Source: a bacterium (GTDB taxonomy: Bacteria > UBA9089 > UBA9088 > JAGUXG01). Taken from it: a stretch of DNA of 5,945 nucleotides. The notes under the pieces were generated by a model. It was not told the DNA's origin and made no database searches. It worked only from the letters and a program-made list of their open reading frames with translations. Position numbers and translations under genes: made by a program. Positions 1 to 5,889 of the stretch are shown one piece after another. Every line of letters begins with the position of its first letter. Position 1 is the first letter of the stretch. Where the stretch lies: assembly GCA_030018505.1 (NCBI GenBank), contig JASEHO010000098.1, positions 1-5,945 of the forward strand. Direction: 5' to 3'.

Positions 1-8
1 TGGAGGCA

Positions 9-51
9 ATGTTTGAGATTAGAAGTTAGATGGGAGAAGTTAGAAGCAAGA
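9..51. repeat. Degenerate heptamer tandem array (consensus near AAGTTAG)
   Basis: Read in steps of seven from position 9, the sequence gives ATGTTTG, AGATTAG, AAGTTAG, ATGGGAG, AAGTTAG and AAGCAAG. That is six consecutive 7-bp units, two of them identical and the rest mostly 1-3 changes from AAGTTAG. The array is purine-rich on the + strand and non-coding as far as can be seen. A related array closes the window at 5909-5945. Short heptamer repeats between genes are known in other bacteria, for example the STRR repeats of cyanobacteria; the function here is unknown. The window edge may cut the array. Confidence 0.55.
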
Positions 52-52
52 A

Positions 53-81
53 ATATTTTTTGCAAAGCGAGCAAAAAATAT
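53..81. promoter_or_regulatory. Perfect 11-bp inverted repeat upstream of the antitoxin gene
   Basis: ATATTTTTTGC (53-63) and GCAAAAAATAT (71-81) are exact reverse complements separated by the 7-nt loop AAAGCGA. The stem is mostly A:T with two G:C pairs next to the loop. It lies 35 bp before the antitoxin start. Toxin-antitoxin operons are usually autorepressed by the antitoxin binding a palindrome near the promoter, so an operator is one reading. A weak bidirectional terminator for an upstream gene is another, since the stem is flanked by A and T runs. The symmetry is seen directly; the role is inference. Confidence 0.45.
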
Positions 82-101
82 AAAAATGAATTATTATGAA
101 T

Positions 102-108
102 GGAGGTG
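102..108 (+). promoter_or_regulatory. Strong Shine-Dalgarno of the antitoxin gene
   Basis: GGAGGTG lies 8 nt before the ATG at 117. It is close to the ideal anti-16S complement and supports that start codon. The only -10-like hexamers nearby (TATAAA at 79-84, TATTAT at 92-97) have no convincing -35 partner. Confidence 0.75.
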
Positions 109-116
109 AAGATTAG

Positions 117-359
117 ATGCATAAGACTGCGACTATAAGACTGGATAATGAGGCGTATGAAAGAATAAAGAGTTTTTCCGAAATAGAAAGACGCTCTATC
201 TCAAACTTCATTGAGAACGCTGTTCTATCTTATATTGAAGAGGCAGCATTTGCAGATGATTTAGAGATGATGGAAATATTAAGTAATAAGGAACTTGTAG
301 CAAGACTTAAGAAAGGTTCTCAGAATGTCAGAGAAAAAAAGGGACGGTTTGTTGGATAA
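117..359 (+). CDS. Ribbon-helix-helix (CopG/RelB-type) antitoxin
   Basis: This 80-residue protein looks like the antitoxin of a type II toxin-antitoxin module. Residues 4-9 (TATIRL) fit the DNA-contacting beta-strand of the ribbon-helix-helix fold. Residues 11-23 fit helix A, and 28-41 (ISNFIENAVLSYIE) fit helix B after the RRS turn. The acidic linker (residues 41-53) and the tail ending KKGRFVG (74-80) resemble the toxin-wrapping half of RelB-like antitoxins. Such proteins dimerise, neutralise a partner toxin and repress their own operon. The start is fixed by a GGAGGTG ribosome binding site 8 nt upstream. Directly downstream, overlapping its 3' end, is what appears to be only the C-terminal part of a RelE/ParE toxin, so the antitoxin may be orphaned. 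A plain CopG-like regulator is the alternative; the fold is secure, the precise family is not. Confidence 0.85.
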   Translation: MHKTATIRLDNEAYERIKSFSEIERRSISNFIENAVLSYIEEAAFADDLEMMEILSNKELVARLKKGSQNVREKKGRFVG

Positions 360-438
360 ATATCGTATCTTTATAGATGAGAAAGAGAAGATAGTTTATC
401 TCACTGCTGCATATCACAGGAAAGAGGCGTATAGATAA
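325..438 (+). pseudogene. C-terminal remnant of a RelE/ParE-family toxin
   Basis: An open frame from ATG 325 to TAA 436-438 encodes 37 residues. The last ~27 (DKYRIFIDEKEKIVY... through HRKEAYR) read like the end of a RelE/ParE toxin. Members of that family commonly finish with a strand giving 'YRI', then 'D..KI.Y', then a terminal 'HR.E.YR'. A full toxin is about 85-100 residues, so roughly 60 N-terminal residues are missing. The first ~10 codons overlap the antitoxin's last codons in another frame and are probably not toxin-derived. In that frame a TAG stop at 298-300 limits any upstream extension. The toxin-like part begins almost exactly at the antitoxin stop, as expected if an internal deletion joined the two. 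I infer a dead toxin. A short functional overlapping gene is possible but unlikely, since no good ribosome binding site precedes ATG 325. Confidence 0.6.
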
Positions 439-473
439 TGGGCACCTTTTTGAGAATGTCTGTAATGAGAATA

Positions 474-543
474 ATAGGGACAGTTACCATTTTATTCTTT
501 CTTTGGCCGACCAGTGGATTAAAAATAGGTTACTGTCCCCTAT
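474..543. repeat. REP/RAYT-like inverted repeat, possible mobile-element relic
   Basis: The left arm ATAGGGACAGTTACC (474-488) and the right arm GGTTACTGTCCCCTAT (528-543) are reverse complements apart from one extra G and one mismatch. They enclose 39 bp, about 70 bp in all. AT-rich sequence beyond the arms also partly pairs. GGGACAGTT-type motifs are, from recollection, typical of the imperfect palindromes at the ends of REP-associated tyrosine transposase (IS200-like, Y1) elements. No transposase is encoded here, so this would be a non-autonomous or residual copy. It lies between the truncated toxin and queH. The inverted repeat is seen directly; the family assignment is inference. Confidence 0.5.
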
Positions 544-583
544 ATTGTATTGTATAAAAATGTAAAATGGGTACTGTAAAATG
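480..583. repeat. Nested inverted and direct repeats upstream of queH
   Basis: ACAGTTACCATTTTA (480-494) has a second inverted partner besides the main arm: TAAAATGGGTACTGT (563-577) matches its reverse complement at 13 of 15 positions. Within the same region TGTAAAATG occurs twice, at 561-569 and 575-583, a direct repeat with a 14-bp period. The stretch therefore looks like two overlapping copies of one repeat family, or a rearranged one. It also occupies the place where a queH promoter would be expected. TATAAA (553-558) and TAAAAT (563-568, 577-582) are -10-like, but none has a good -35 box. Confidence 0.35.
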
Positions 584-599
584 AGAAAGGAAATTTTTA

Positions 600-1118
600 A
601 TGAACCAAATTTTGCTTCATATCTGTTGTGGGGTTTGTGCCTGCTCTGTGATTGAAAGGCTGAGAGAAGATGGTTTTGAGCCTATGGGTTTCTTCTATAA
701 TCCCAATATTCATCCAGAGGAGGAGTATAAAAGAAGGCTTGGGGCAGTAAGGGTTCTCTCGGAGGCTATGGGGTTTAGTTTAATAGAAGGCTCTTATGAG
801 AAGGAAAGGTGGCTTGAGTTGACAAGGGGTTTTGAGAAAGAACCTGAGAGAGGCAATCGGTGCGAGGTCTGCTTCTCTTTGAGGCTGGAGAAAACAAGCC
901 AAAAATCTAAAGAGCTCAAGATCCCATTTACCACAACATTGACTGTATCGACCCATAAGGATAGCCAGCCTATAAATAGGATAGGAAAAGGGTTTGAAGG
1001 TTTTAGGGAGTATAATTTTAAGAAGAAGGATGGATTCAAAAGGTCTCTGGACCTGGCAAAAAGATACAATCTGTATCACCAAAACTATTGTGGCTGTGTT
1101 TATAGCCAATTCTTTTGA
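600..1118 (+). CDS. queH: Epoxyqueuosine reductase QueH (DUF208 family)
   Basis: QueH catalyses the last step of queuosine synthesis, reducing epoxyqueuosine to queuosine at the wobble position (34) of tRNAs with GUN anticodons. It is the non-orthologous replacement of the cobalamin-dependent QueG. All 172 residues fit the family, whose members are about 170-240 long. The hallmarks are present: HICCGVC near the N-terminus (H7, C9, C10, C13), RCEVCF (C88, C91), a TTTLTVSTHKD stretch (111-121) and a terminal YCGC (C164, C166). These cysteines are the expected ligands of the Fe-S cluster and adjacent metal site described for this family. AAAGGA at 586-591 lies 8 nt before the ATG and supports the start. 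The protein is cytosolic. The stop codon overlaps the -35 box of the next gene's promoter, and the 31-bp gap also allows read-through into it. No other queuosine gene is in the window. Confidence 0.93.
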   Translation: MNQILLHICCGVCACSVIERLREDGFEPMGFFYNPNIHPEEEYKRRLGAVRVLSEAMGFSLIEGSYEKERWLELTRGFEKEPERGNRCEVCFSLRLEKTSQKSKELKIPFTTTLTVSTHKDSQPINRIGKGFEGFREYNFKKKDGFKRSLDLAKRYNLYHQNYCGCVYSQFF

Positions 1119-1150
1119 CAGAAGATAGGTAAAAGGGTATAATTATTCTA
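1115..1150 (+). promoter_or_regulatory. Perfect sigma70 promoter, predicted leaderless start for the giant gene
   Basis: TTGACA (1115-1120) and TATAAT (1138-1143) are both exact consensus hexamers, and the 17-bp spacer (1121-1137) is the optimal length. The -35 box contains the queH stop codon TGA (1116-1118). Six bases (TATTCT) separate the -10 box from the ATG at 1150, so the seventh base, the usual +1 and a purine here, is the A of that ATG. This predicts a leaderless transcript. The purine run AAAAGGG (1131-1137), the only Shine-Dalgarno-like stretch, lies 12 nt from the ATG inside the promoter spacer. It could act only on mRNA reading through from queH. Hexamers and spacing are observed; the start site is inferred. 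Confidence 0.75.
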
Positions 1151-4100
1151 TGCAATATCTTTTTTTAGTTCTCCTCATTGCTTGGGGAGGACATTCTATT
1201 GAAATTTCTTGCAACAAAGGGATAGTCATTGAAGGGATAGCGACCATATCCTCTATAGCCTCAGGTATTCTGAAAAGTAATGAGCCTTATGTGGTGATAG
1301 GCTCTGCAGAAGAAAATCTATGCTATATCTTTGGAAAAAAGGATAAAGGGAGCTATACCCTATCTTCTGCAGATTATAAGATCTATGGAAAAGAGGGTGA
1401 TGGCATTGGAAAGGCTCTGGCTATTGGCGATATAGATGGAAATGGGAATAAAGACTTAATAGTTGGTGGCTCTAAAACTGTATATGTCATAAAAGGACCA
1501 ATAAATCGGGATATTCACTTAGAATGGGGGGAAGGAGAGCCTTTGCCAGCAACCTTCACAGATGTCAGAGCAATAGCTATAGGCAATGTGAATGGCGATT
1601 GGTATGATGATATAATTGTGGCTGAAAATGGCAGGTGTTATCTATTTTTTGGCTGTAGGCCATTACTTGAGATAAAATCTCTAATCTTTGAAAAGCAAGA
1701 TTTAACTGGATCTCTTGCTATATTAGATCTGAACGGCGATGGCTTTTCTGATATAGCTATCGCTGGTCAGGATAAGGTCTATATCATTTATGGTTCAAGC
1801 TCTTTGTCTGGAAGCCTTACCGAAGGGCTTGTTATTGAAGGAGGAGATAGGGTAGCCTTTGGCAACTTAAACAACGATAAATATGCTGACCTTCTTATTT
1901 CTGGAACTGACACCACCTATATTCTTTATGGCACAAGCAACCCTAAAGGAACTACCACGGATAAGATATTGGCTGGTGGTTCATCCCTTTGCTTAAACCT
2001 TGATGGAGAAGGGCCAGATGAAATTTTTATCTCTGGGACACTCTTTTCTGGAACAACTGCCTTTGGCTCTGTGTCTTGCGGAAATCTACTCGCCTCCTTT
2101 GACTATGATAAAAGTGGGGACGATGATATTATCATAGCAAGCTCAACAACAGTCTTTATTGTCTTTGAGCCATATTATGTTAAAGGCTCAGTTACCCAAC
2201 AAGGAGAGCCGCTTTCTGATGCATCAGTCAAAGCAGATTCTCTTGAAGTAATGACAGATTCCTCTGGAAGCTACAACCTTTTTCCTTTAATAGAAGGAAC
2301 ATACACCATAACATTAGAAAAACCCCACCATATATTTAATCCAGCCTCGCAAACGCTCTTTGTTGACTCGCCTAAAAACCAAGACTTTTATGCCAGCCAT
2401 CTCTTTATCAAGGGCTGTGTTACTGAAGAACAAGGAGGGGGTTTTTGGTGTGTTGACCTCTTTTTATCTGGTTCTGCCGAAGCAGATGGGCTTTCAGATG
2501 GAGAAGGGAACTACATCTTTAATCTTATCGCACCTGGTACATACACCATAACCCCATCTTATTCTAATTATCTCTTTAAGCCACAGAGCGCCACAGTAAG
2601 CCTTTCCTTTGACCATCCAAACATAGAATTTGCTTTTGTTGGCTATCAGCCCTCTATTTCAGGTTCTGTAACTGATGGACAAAACCCTCTTATCGCTACT
2701 ATCACCCTTACTGGTCCAGAGACAAAGACAATAACCTCAGATAATGGCTCATACCTCTTTAATATTCTCTCTTTCGGTGAATATATTCTAAGACCTGAAA
2801 AGCCATACCATATCTTTAGCCCTTCTACAAGGAGCCTGACTATATCTGAAAATTCTCCGCATTTTACTCAAAACTTTGATGGACATCATTTGTATATCGC
2901 TGGCTCAGTAACTACACCAGAGAACTACTCAATATTAGGTGCAACTGTCACTGTAAGCAGTGTAGGCTCTATCACCATTAGCACAGATGGCTCATTCTGG
3001 TTTGACTTGCCAGAGCCTGGCACATACACCATTATTTTGGAGATGCCTGGCTTTAGTTTCAACCTACCAGCATCAGAGACAAAGTTCTTTGATTATAGTG
3101 ATCCGAACAAGACTTATCTATTTCTTGGCAAGCCTATCTCTGTTGAAGGCACAATAACAGGCGATATCGTCCAGGGGATAGAGATCAGCATTTCAGGAGA
3201 AAAAGAGGCAACTGCTACCACAGACGCAAACGGATACTTTAGCTTTAACCTTCAAACGCCTGGAAGCTATACAGTGAAGCCTGAGCTAATCTGGTATGGA
3301 TTCAGCCCCCTAAAGTGGTCTGGAAATGTAGATTTTGCCAACCCAAACCCAAAGGTTTTATTCTCATCCAGCAGGCTTTATCTTAAAGGTTCCCTCACCA
3401 CCCCTAATTCTGAGCCTCTGGCAGAAGCAACTCTGACCATTACAGGGATGTATTCCACAGAGACCACAACCGATGGTTCAGGCTCATACTATGTAGAGCT
3501 ACTGCATCCTGGAACCTACACTATCACCCCAGAAAGATTAGATTGGGTCTTTCTGCCAGCTTCATTTACCTTAGATCTTGCCAAAGGTGAGCAAAGAGAT
3601 TTTATTGCAGGAAAAATCCCTGTAATAGCAACTATCAGCCCAACATCTGCTCCAAATACAGAAACCTGTACCCTTGCAATTACAGGCAAGTGGTTTTCAA
3701 CACAAACAACAGCCAGGCTGAGCAATAGGGAAGGCTCTCTCACGGCTATATCTGGAACAACTTCCATTAGCTTCTTATTTAGTCTTTATGGGCTAAAGCA
3801 TGGAACATATAGCCTATTTCTCACAAACTTTTATTGGACAGGAAGCCTGACAGATTGCTTCTATGTTTCCTATAATTTAGGTTATATCTTGCTAACTCCC
3901 TCTTCTTTCATTATTCCTATTGGAGGAGAAAAGACCATTTCTGCTTGTGTCTATGACTCTGCCTCAAATCCCTTGAATCTGGCCTGCACATGGACAACAA
4001 CCCTCGGCACTTTAAGTTCATCTTTTGGAACAGAGACTACACTTTATTCATACTCTGATAATGGTGCAGGCACAATCACAGCGACCTACGGAGATATTTC

Positions 4101-5889
4101 TAAAGAAGCCTTTTTTACGGTAATCCCTGCAACATCCTTTAAGATTACAGGTCCTGCTACAGGGACAGCAGGAAAAGGGGTAATCTTTTTGGCATTGGCT
4201 CTTCCACTAACAGGAAGCTATACTCAAACAGCTATAATCTCTTCCTCTGACCCAAAAATAGCAGGAACTCAAACTACCTTCAGAAACGGCACAGCCTCCT
4301 TTACCCTGAATTTCAAGACCTCAGGAACCCAGACTATAACTATTACAGATAGCAGCCTCTCAGAGATTTTTGGAACATGTACTGTCCTTGTCTATCCTGA
4401 TAGGGAAGCAACCCTTGCCTTAAAAGGCTTTGATGTTTCAGCAGATATTGGCAGTTTGACTCTCTTTGCCTATCTTGTTGACCAATTTAACAATCCAATA
4501 ACCGGTGCAGAGATTAACTGGAGCATTCTTTCTGGCACTGGCACAATATCCTCTACCTCAACCACAGTTAATGGAACTGCAGGAGCGATTCTTTCTTCCA
4601 GTAAAGCAGGCGAAATCAGGGTAGAAGCAAGATATGAATATAGCCTCTTTTCAACTATTACCTGCAAAATTTTTCCAGGCTCTACAAAATCTATCTATCT
4701 TTATATCAGTCCAAATAATGGTGTAGCCGGAGGAAACTTTACCTTTACTATTCTTGCTAAAGATTTCTTTGCCAACGAGACCTCAGATTACACAGGCACC
4801 CTTAGTCTTTCAGGAAATTTAGAAATAGCCACCCAGACCCAATTTTTAGGAAGCAAAACCCTATCCTTTATTCTCAAACAAGCAGGCACATTCACAGCCA
4901 CAGCAACCCTGGGGACATTTTCTGCTCAAGCTACCTTCTCTGTCTCTGGCTCTTCACAAGCTAATTCCCTTGAACTAGTTTATGGAACTCCTACTGCTTT
5001 AGTTCCTTTTCCAATAGATGTTTGGGTACTGGATGTGTATGGAAATCATTATAACCCAGGCACAATCACAGTCTATGACCAGAATGAAATCTTTCCTGTC
5101 AGTCTTCTCCAGGCATTTGACGGAGATAAGGCAAGATATTCCATAGTCTTTAGTAAGGTTGGACCAATCTTTGCTACCATCACCAATGGCGAGATTTTTA
5201 GAAGCCTTTTCTTCTATGTTTATGGAAACCCAACTGCAAGCTCTATCTGGAAAGAGAGCCTTCAGGGAACAGTCACTGTCTCAGCCAACACCTTTAATCA
5301 GCCTTACAGGATAGAGATAACCCCTTCTTCAACCTTTCCACAAAATAACATCGGCATCTCCCTCTCCATTTGTGCCTTTGGCACAGATAACTCTCATCTT
5401 TCGGCAACTGGCACAATAAACATCAGCCTTACCTATCCAAATACCTATGGCCATATAGTTGACGGCACAAATATAGATGAAAGAGGGCTTGTCTTTTATA
5501 CCTATCAAAATGGAGTATGGCTGCCTATAGAGAGTAGTTGTGACACAGAGAGAAACATCCTCTATGGCACAACAACCCACCTGTCCATATTTGCCCCAGC
5601 AGGAGAGTCTTTGCGATTAAAGAAGGTGCCTGTCTTTCCCAATCCTTATAATGCTTCTCATCTTGCCAAACATAAAGGCAGAATAACCTTTGGAGATTCC
5701 AGGAACCCCCTGCCCTCTCCTTCAACTATTAGCATCTTTAATATCGCCGGCGAACTGCTTAAAAAAGAAGAGAAGATTACCTCTGGCAAATGGGAGTGGC
5801 AGGTTGGAAATACTGCATCAGGCGTCTATCTCTACAGGATAGAGTCCCAAAGAGAGGCAATCTTTGGAAAGATTGGGGTAATAAGATAA
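1150..5889 (+). CDS. Giant exported multidomain protein: FG-GAP propeller, carboxypeptidase-regulatory-like repeats, Ig domains, sorting-like C-terminus
   Basis: This 1579-residue protein is probably secreted or displayed on the cell surface; I recognise its domains but not a named gene. Residues 1-16 form a short hydrophobic signal peptide (LFLVLLIAW core, possible cleavage after GHS) with no positive n-region. Residues ~30-341 are FG-GAP repeats, 342-822 six carboxypeptidase-regulatory-like repeats, and 823-908 an IPT/TIG-like domain opening with 'IATISPTSAPN'. About five Ig/Big-like domains follow (909-994, 995-1084, 1085-1178, 1179-1267, 1268-1359). Residues 1360-1485 are a beta-rich segment ending 'GTTTHLSIFAP', and 1486-1579 resemble a type IX sorting domain. 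No catalytic motif is evident, so adhesion or a structural surface role is likeliest. ATG 1150 is the only credible start: an in-frame TAG lies at 1126-1128, and the next start-like codons would remove the signal peptide. C21 is not in a lipobox, so it is not an obvious lipoprotein. Confidence 0.88.
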   Translation: MQYLFLVLLIAWGGHSIEISCNKGIVIEGIATISSIASGILKSNEPYVVIGSAEENLCYIFGKKDKGSYTLSSADYKIYGKEGDGIGKALAIGDIDGNGNKDLIVGGSKTVYVIKGPINRDIHLEWGEGEPLPATFTDVRAIAIGNVNGDWYDDIIVAENGRCYLFFGCRPLLEIKSLIFEKQDLTGSLAILDLNGDGFSDIAIAGQDKVYIIYGSSSLSGSLTEGLVIEGGDRVAFGNLNNDKYADLLISGTDTTYILYGTSNPKGTTTDKILAGGSSLCLNLDGEGPDEIFISGTLFSGTTAFGSVSCGNLLASFDYDKSGDDDIIIASSTTVFIVFEPYYVKGSVTQQGEPLSDASVKADSLEVMTDSSGSYNLFPLIEGTYTITLEKPHHIFNPASQTLFVDSPKNQDFYASHLFIKGCVTEEQGGGFWCVDLFLSGSAEADGLSDGEGNYIFNLIAPGTYTITPSYSNYLFKPQSATVSLSFDHPNIEFAFVGYQPSISGSVTDGQNPLIATITLTGPETKTITSDNGSYLFNILSFGEYILRPEKPYHIFSPSTRSLTISENSPHFTQNFDGHHLYIAGSVTTPENYSILGATVTVSSVGSITISTDGSFWFDLPEPGTYTIILEMPGFSFNLPASETKFFDYSDPNKTYLFLGKPISVEGTITGDIVQGIEISISGEKEATATTDANGYFSFNLQTPGSYTVKPELIWYGFSPLKWSGNVDFANPNPKVLFSSSRLYLKGSLTTPNSEPLAEATLTITGMYSTETTTDGSGSYYVELLHPGTYTITPERLDWVFLPASFTLDLAKGEQRDFIAGKIPVIATISPTSAPNTETCTLAITGKWFSTQTTARLSNREGSLTAISGTTSISFLFSLYGLKHGTYSLFLTNFYWTGSLTDCFYVSYNLGYILLTPSSFIIPIGGEKTISACVYDSASNPLNLACTWTTTLGTLSSSFGTETTLYSYSDNGAGTITATYGDISKEAFFTVIPATSFKITGPATGTAGKGVIFLALALPLTGSYTQTAIISSSDPKIAGTQTTFRNGTASFTLNFKTSGTQTITITDSSLSEIFGTCTVLVYPDREATLALKGFDVSADIGSLTLFAYLVDQFNNPITGAEINWSILSGTGTISSTSTTVNGTAGAILSSSKAGEIRVEARYEYSLFSTITCKIFPGSTKSIYLYISPNNGVAGGNFTFTILAKDFFANETSDYTGTLSLSGNLEIATQTQFLGSKTLSFILKQAGTFTATATLGTFSAQATFSVSGSSQANSLELVYGTPTALVPFPIDVWVLDVYGNHYNPGTITVYDQNEIFPVSLLQAFDGDKARYSIVFSKVGPIFATITNGEIFRSLFFYVYGNPTASSIWKESLQGTVTVSANTFNQPYRIEITPSSTFPQNNIGISLSICAFGTDNSHLSATGTINISLTYPNTYGHIVDGTNIDERGLVFYTYQNGVWLPIESSCDTERNILYGTTTHLSIFAPAGESLRLKKVPVFPNPYNASHLAKHKGRITFGDSRNPLPSPSTISIFNIAGELLKKEEKITSGKWEWQVGNTASGVYLYRIESQREAIFGKIGVIR
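1237..2172 (+). repeat. FG-GAP repeat region, probable seven-bladed beta-propeller
   Basis: Residues ~30-341 hold a motif recurring every ~35-55 residues, of form 'a.GD.DGDG..D..i'. Clear copies begin near G93 (GDIDGNGNKD), G145 (GNVNGDWYDD), D193 (DLNGDGFSD), G238 (GNLNNDKYAD), N283 (NLDGEGPDE) and D318 (DYDKSGDDD). A first blade, residues ~34-62 (ending VVIGSAEENLCYIFG), lacks the acidic loop. Six motif-bearing blades plus this one give seven, as in integrin alpha propellers. The Asp/Asn loops in blades 2-4 look calcium-competent. Blades 5 and 6 have substitutions (NNDK, DGEG) that may weaken binding. FG-GAP propellers usually mediate extracellular ligand or protein contact; the ligand here is unknown. 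Confidence 0.8.
2173..3615 (+). repeat. Six tandem carboxypeptidase-regulatory-like repeats (~80 residues, ~240 bp each)
   Basis: Repeats begin with a 'hhh.GsVT' strand whose Gly falls at 346, 422, 505, 585, 667 and 747, giving periods of 76-83 residues. Each has a mid-repeat 'T/SD..GsY.F.L' strand and a loop-strand of type 'PGTYTITPE', at residues 382-390, 462-470, 542-550, 623-631, 704-711 and 787-795. Each closes with an aromatic-F-x-P motif: HHIFNPAS, NYLFKPQS, YHIFSPST, GFSFNLPAS, YGFSPLK, DWVFLPAS. This matches the beta-sandwich carboxypeptidase regulatory-like / Cna-B-like class used as spacers in bacterial surface proteins. The copies are well diverged, including at the DNA level, so the expansion is not recent. 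Confidence 0.82.
5605..5889 (+). other. C-terminal sorting-like domain (type IX/Por-secretion-tail or FlgD-Ig-like)
   Basis: Residues 1486-1579 begin with 'VFPNPYN' (1495-1501), continue through 'STISIFNIAGELLKK' (1525-1539) and end with 'ASGVYLYRIES...GKIGVIR'. The order FPNP, a strand plus 'N.aGe.v', 'W.W...N..ASGvY.YRi' and a terminal 'GKi.viR' is what type A C-terminal domains of type IX secretion cargo and the related FlgD-Ig-like tails show. In Bacteroidota this domain directs export across the outer membrane and is removed on the surface. Whether the host has a type IX system cannot be told from this window. If real, it implies a diderm cell. Confidence 0.7.

Noticed and set aside
341..349. 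GGGACGGTT inside the antitoxin gene as a repeat fragment
   Set aside because: It encodes the KGRF tail typical of this antitoxin class, so coding constraint explains it. No inverted partner is close by.
438..557. A 39-codon frame starting with an ATG that overlaps the toxin-remnant stop (TAATG), with a hydrophobic centre
   Set aside because: It runs straight through both arms of the inverted repeat, has no ribosome binding site and resembles no protein I recognise. Translation of a repeat element by chance is the simpler reading.
1011..1016. TATAAT inside queH as a promoter
   Set aside because: No -35-like hexamer lies 16-18 bp upstream; it is a chance match in coding sequence.
780..1109. 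Antisense open frames opposite queH and the giant gene
   Set aside because: They overlap well-supported genes, have no recognisable products or ribosome binding sites, and are expected shadows of biased codon use on the sense strand.
1198..1200. Alternative start after the strong GGGGAGGA stretch at 1184-1191
   Set aside because: Only a non-standard ATT codon follows at a suitable distance. Starting there would delete the signal peptide, and the purine stretch is explained by the codons for Trp-Gly-Gly.
1210..1212. Cys21 of the giant protein as a lipoprotein acylation site
   Set aside because: The preceding residues (EIS) do not form a lipobox; a Leu-like residue at -3 and Ala/Gly at -1 are lacking.
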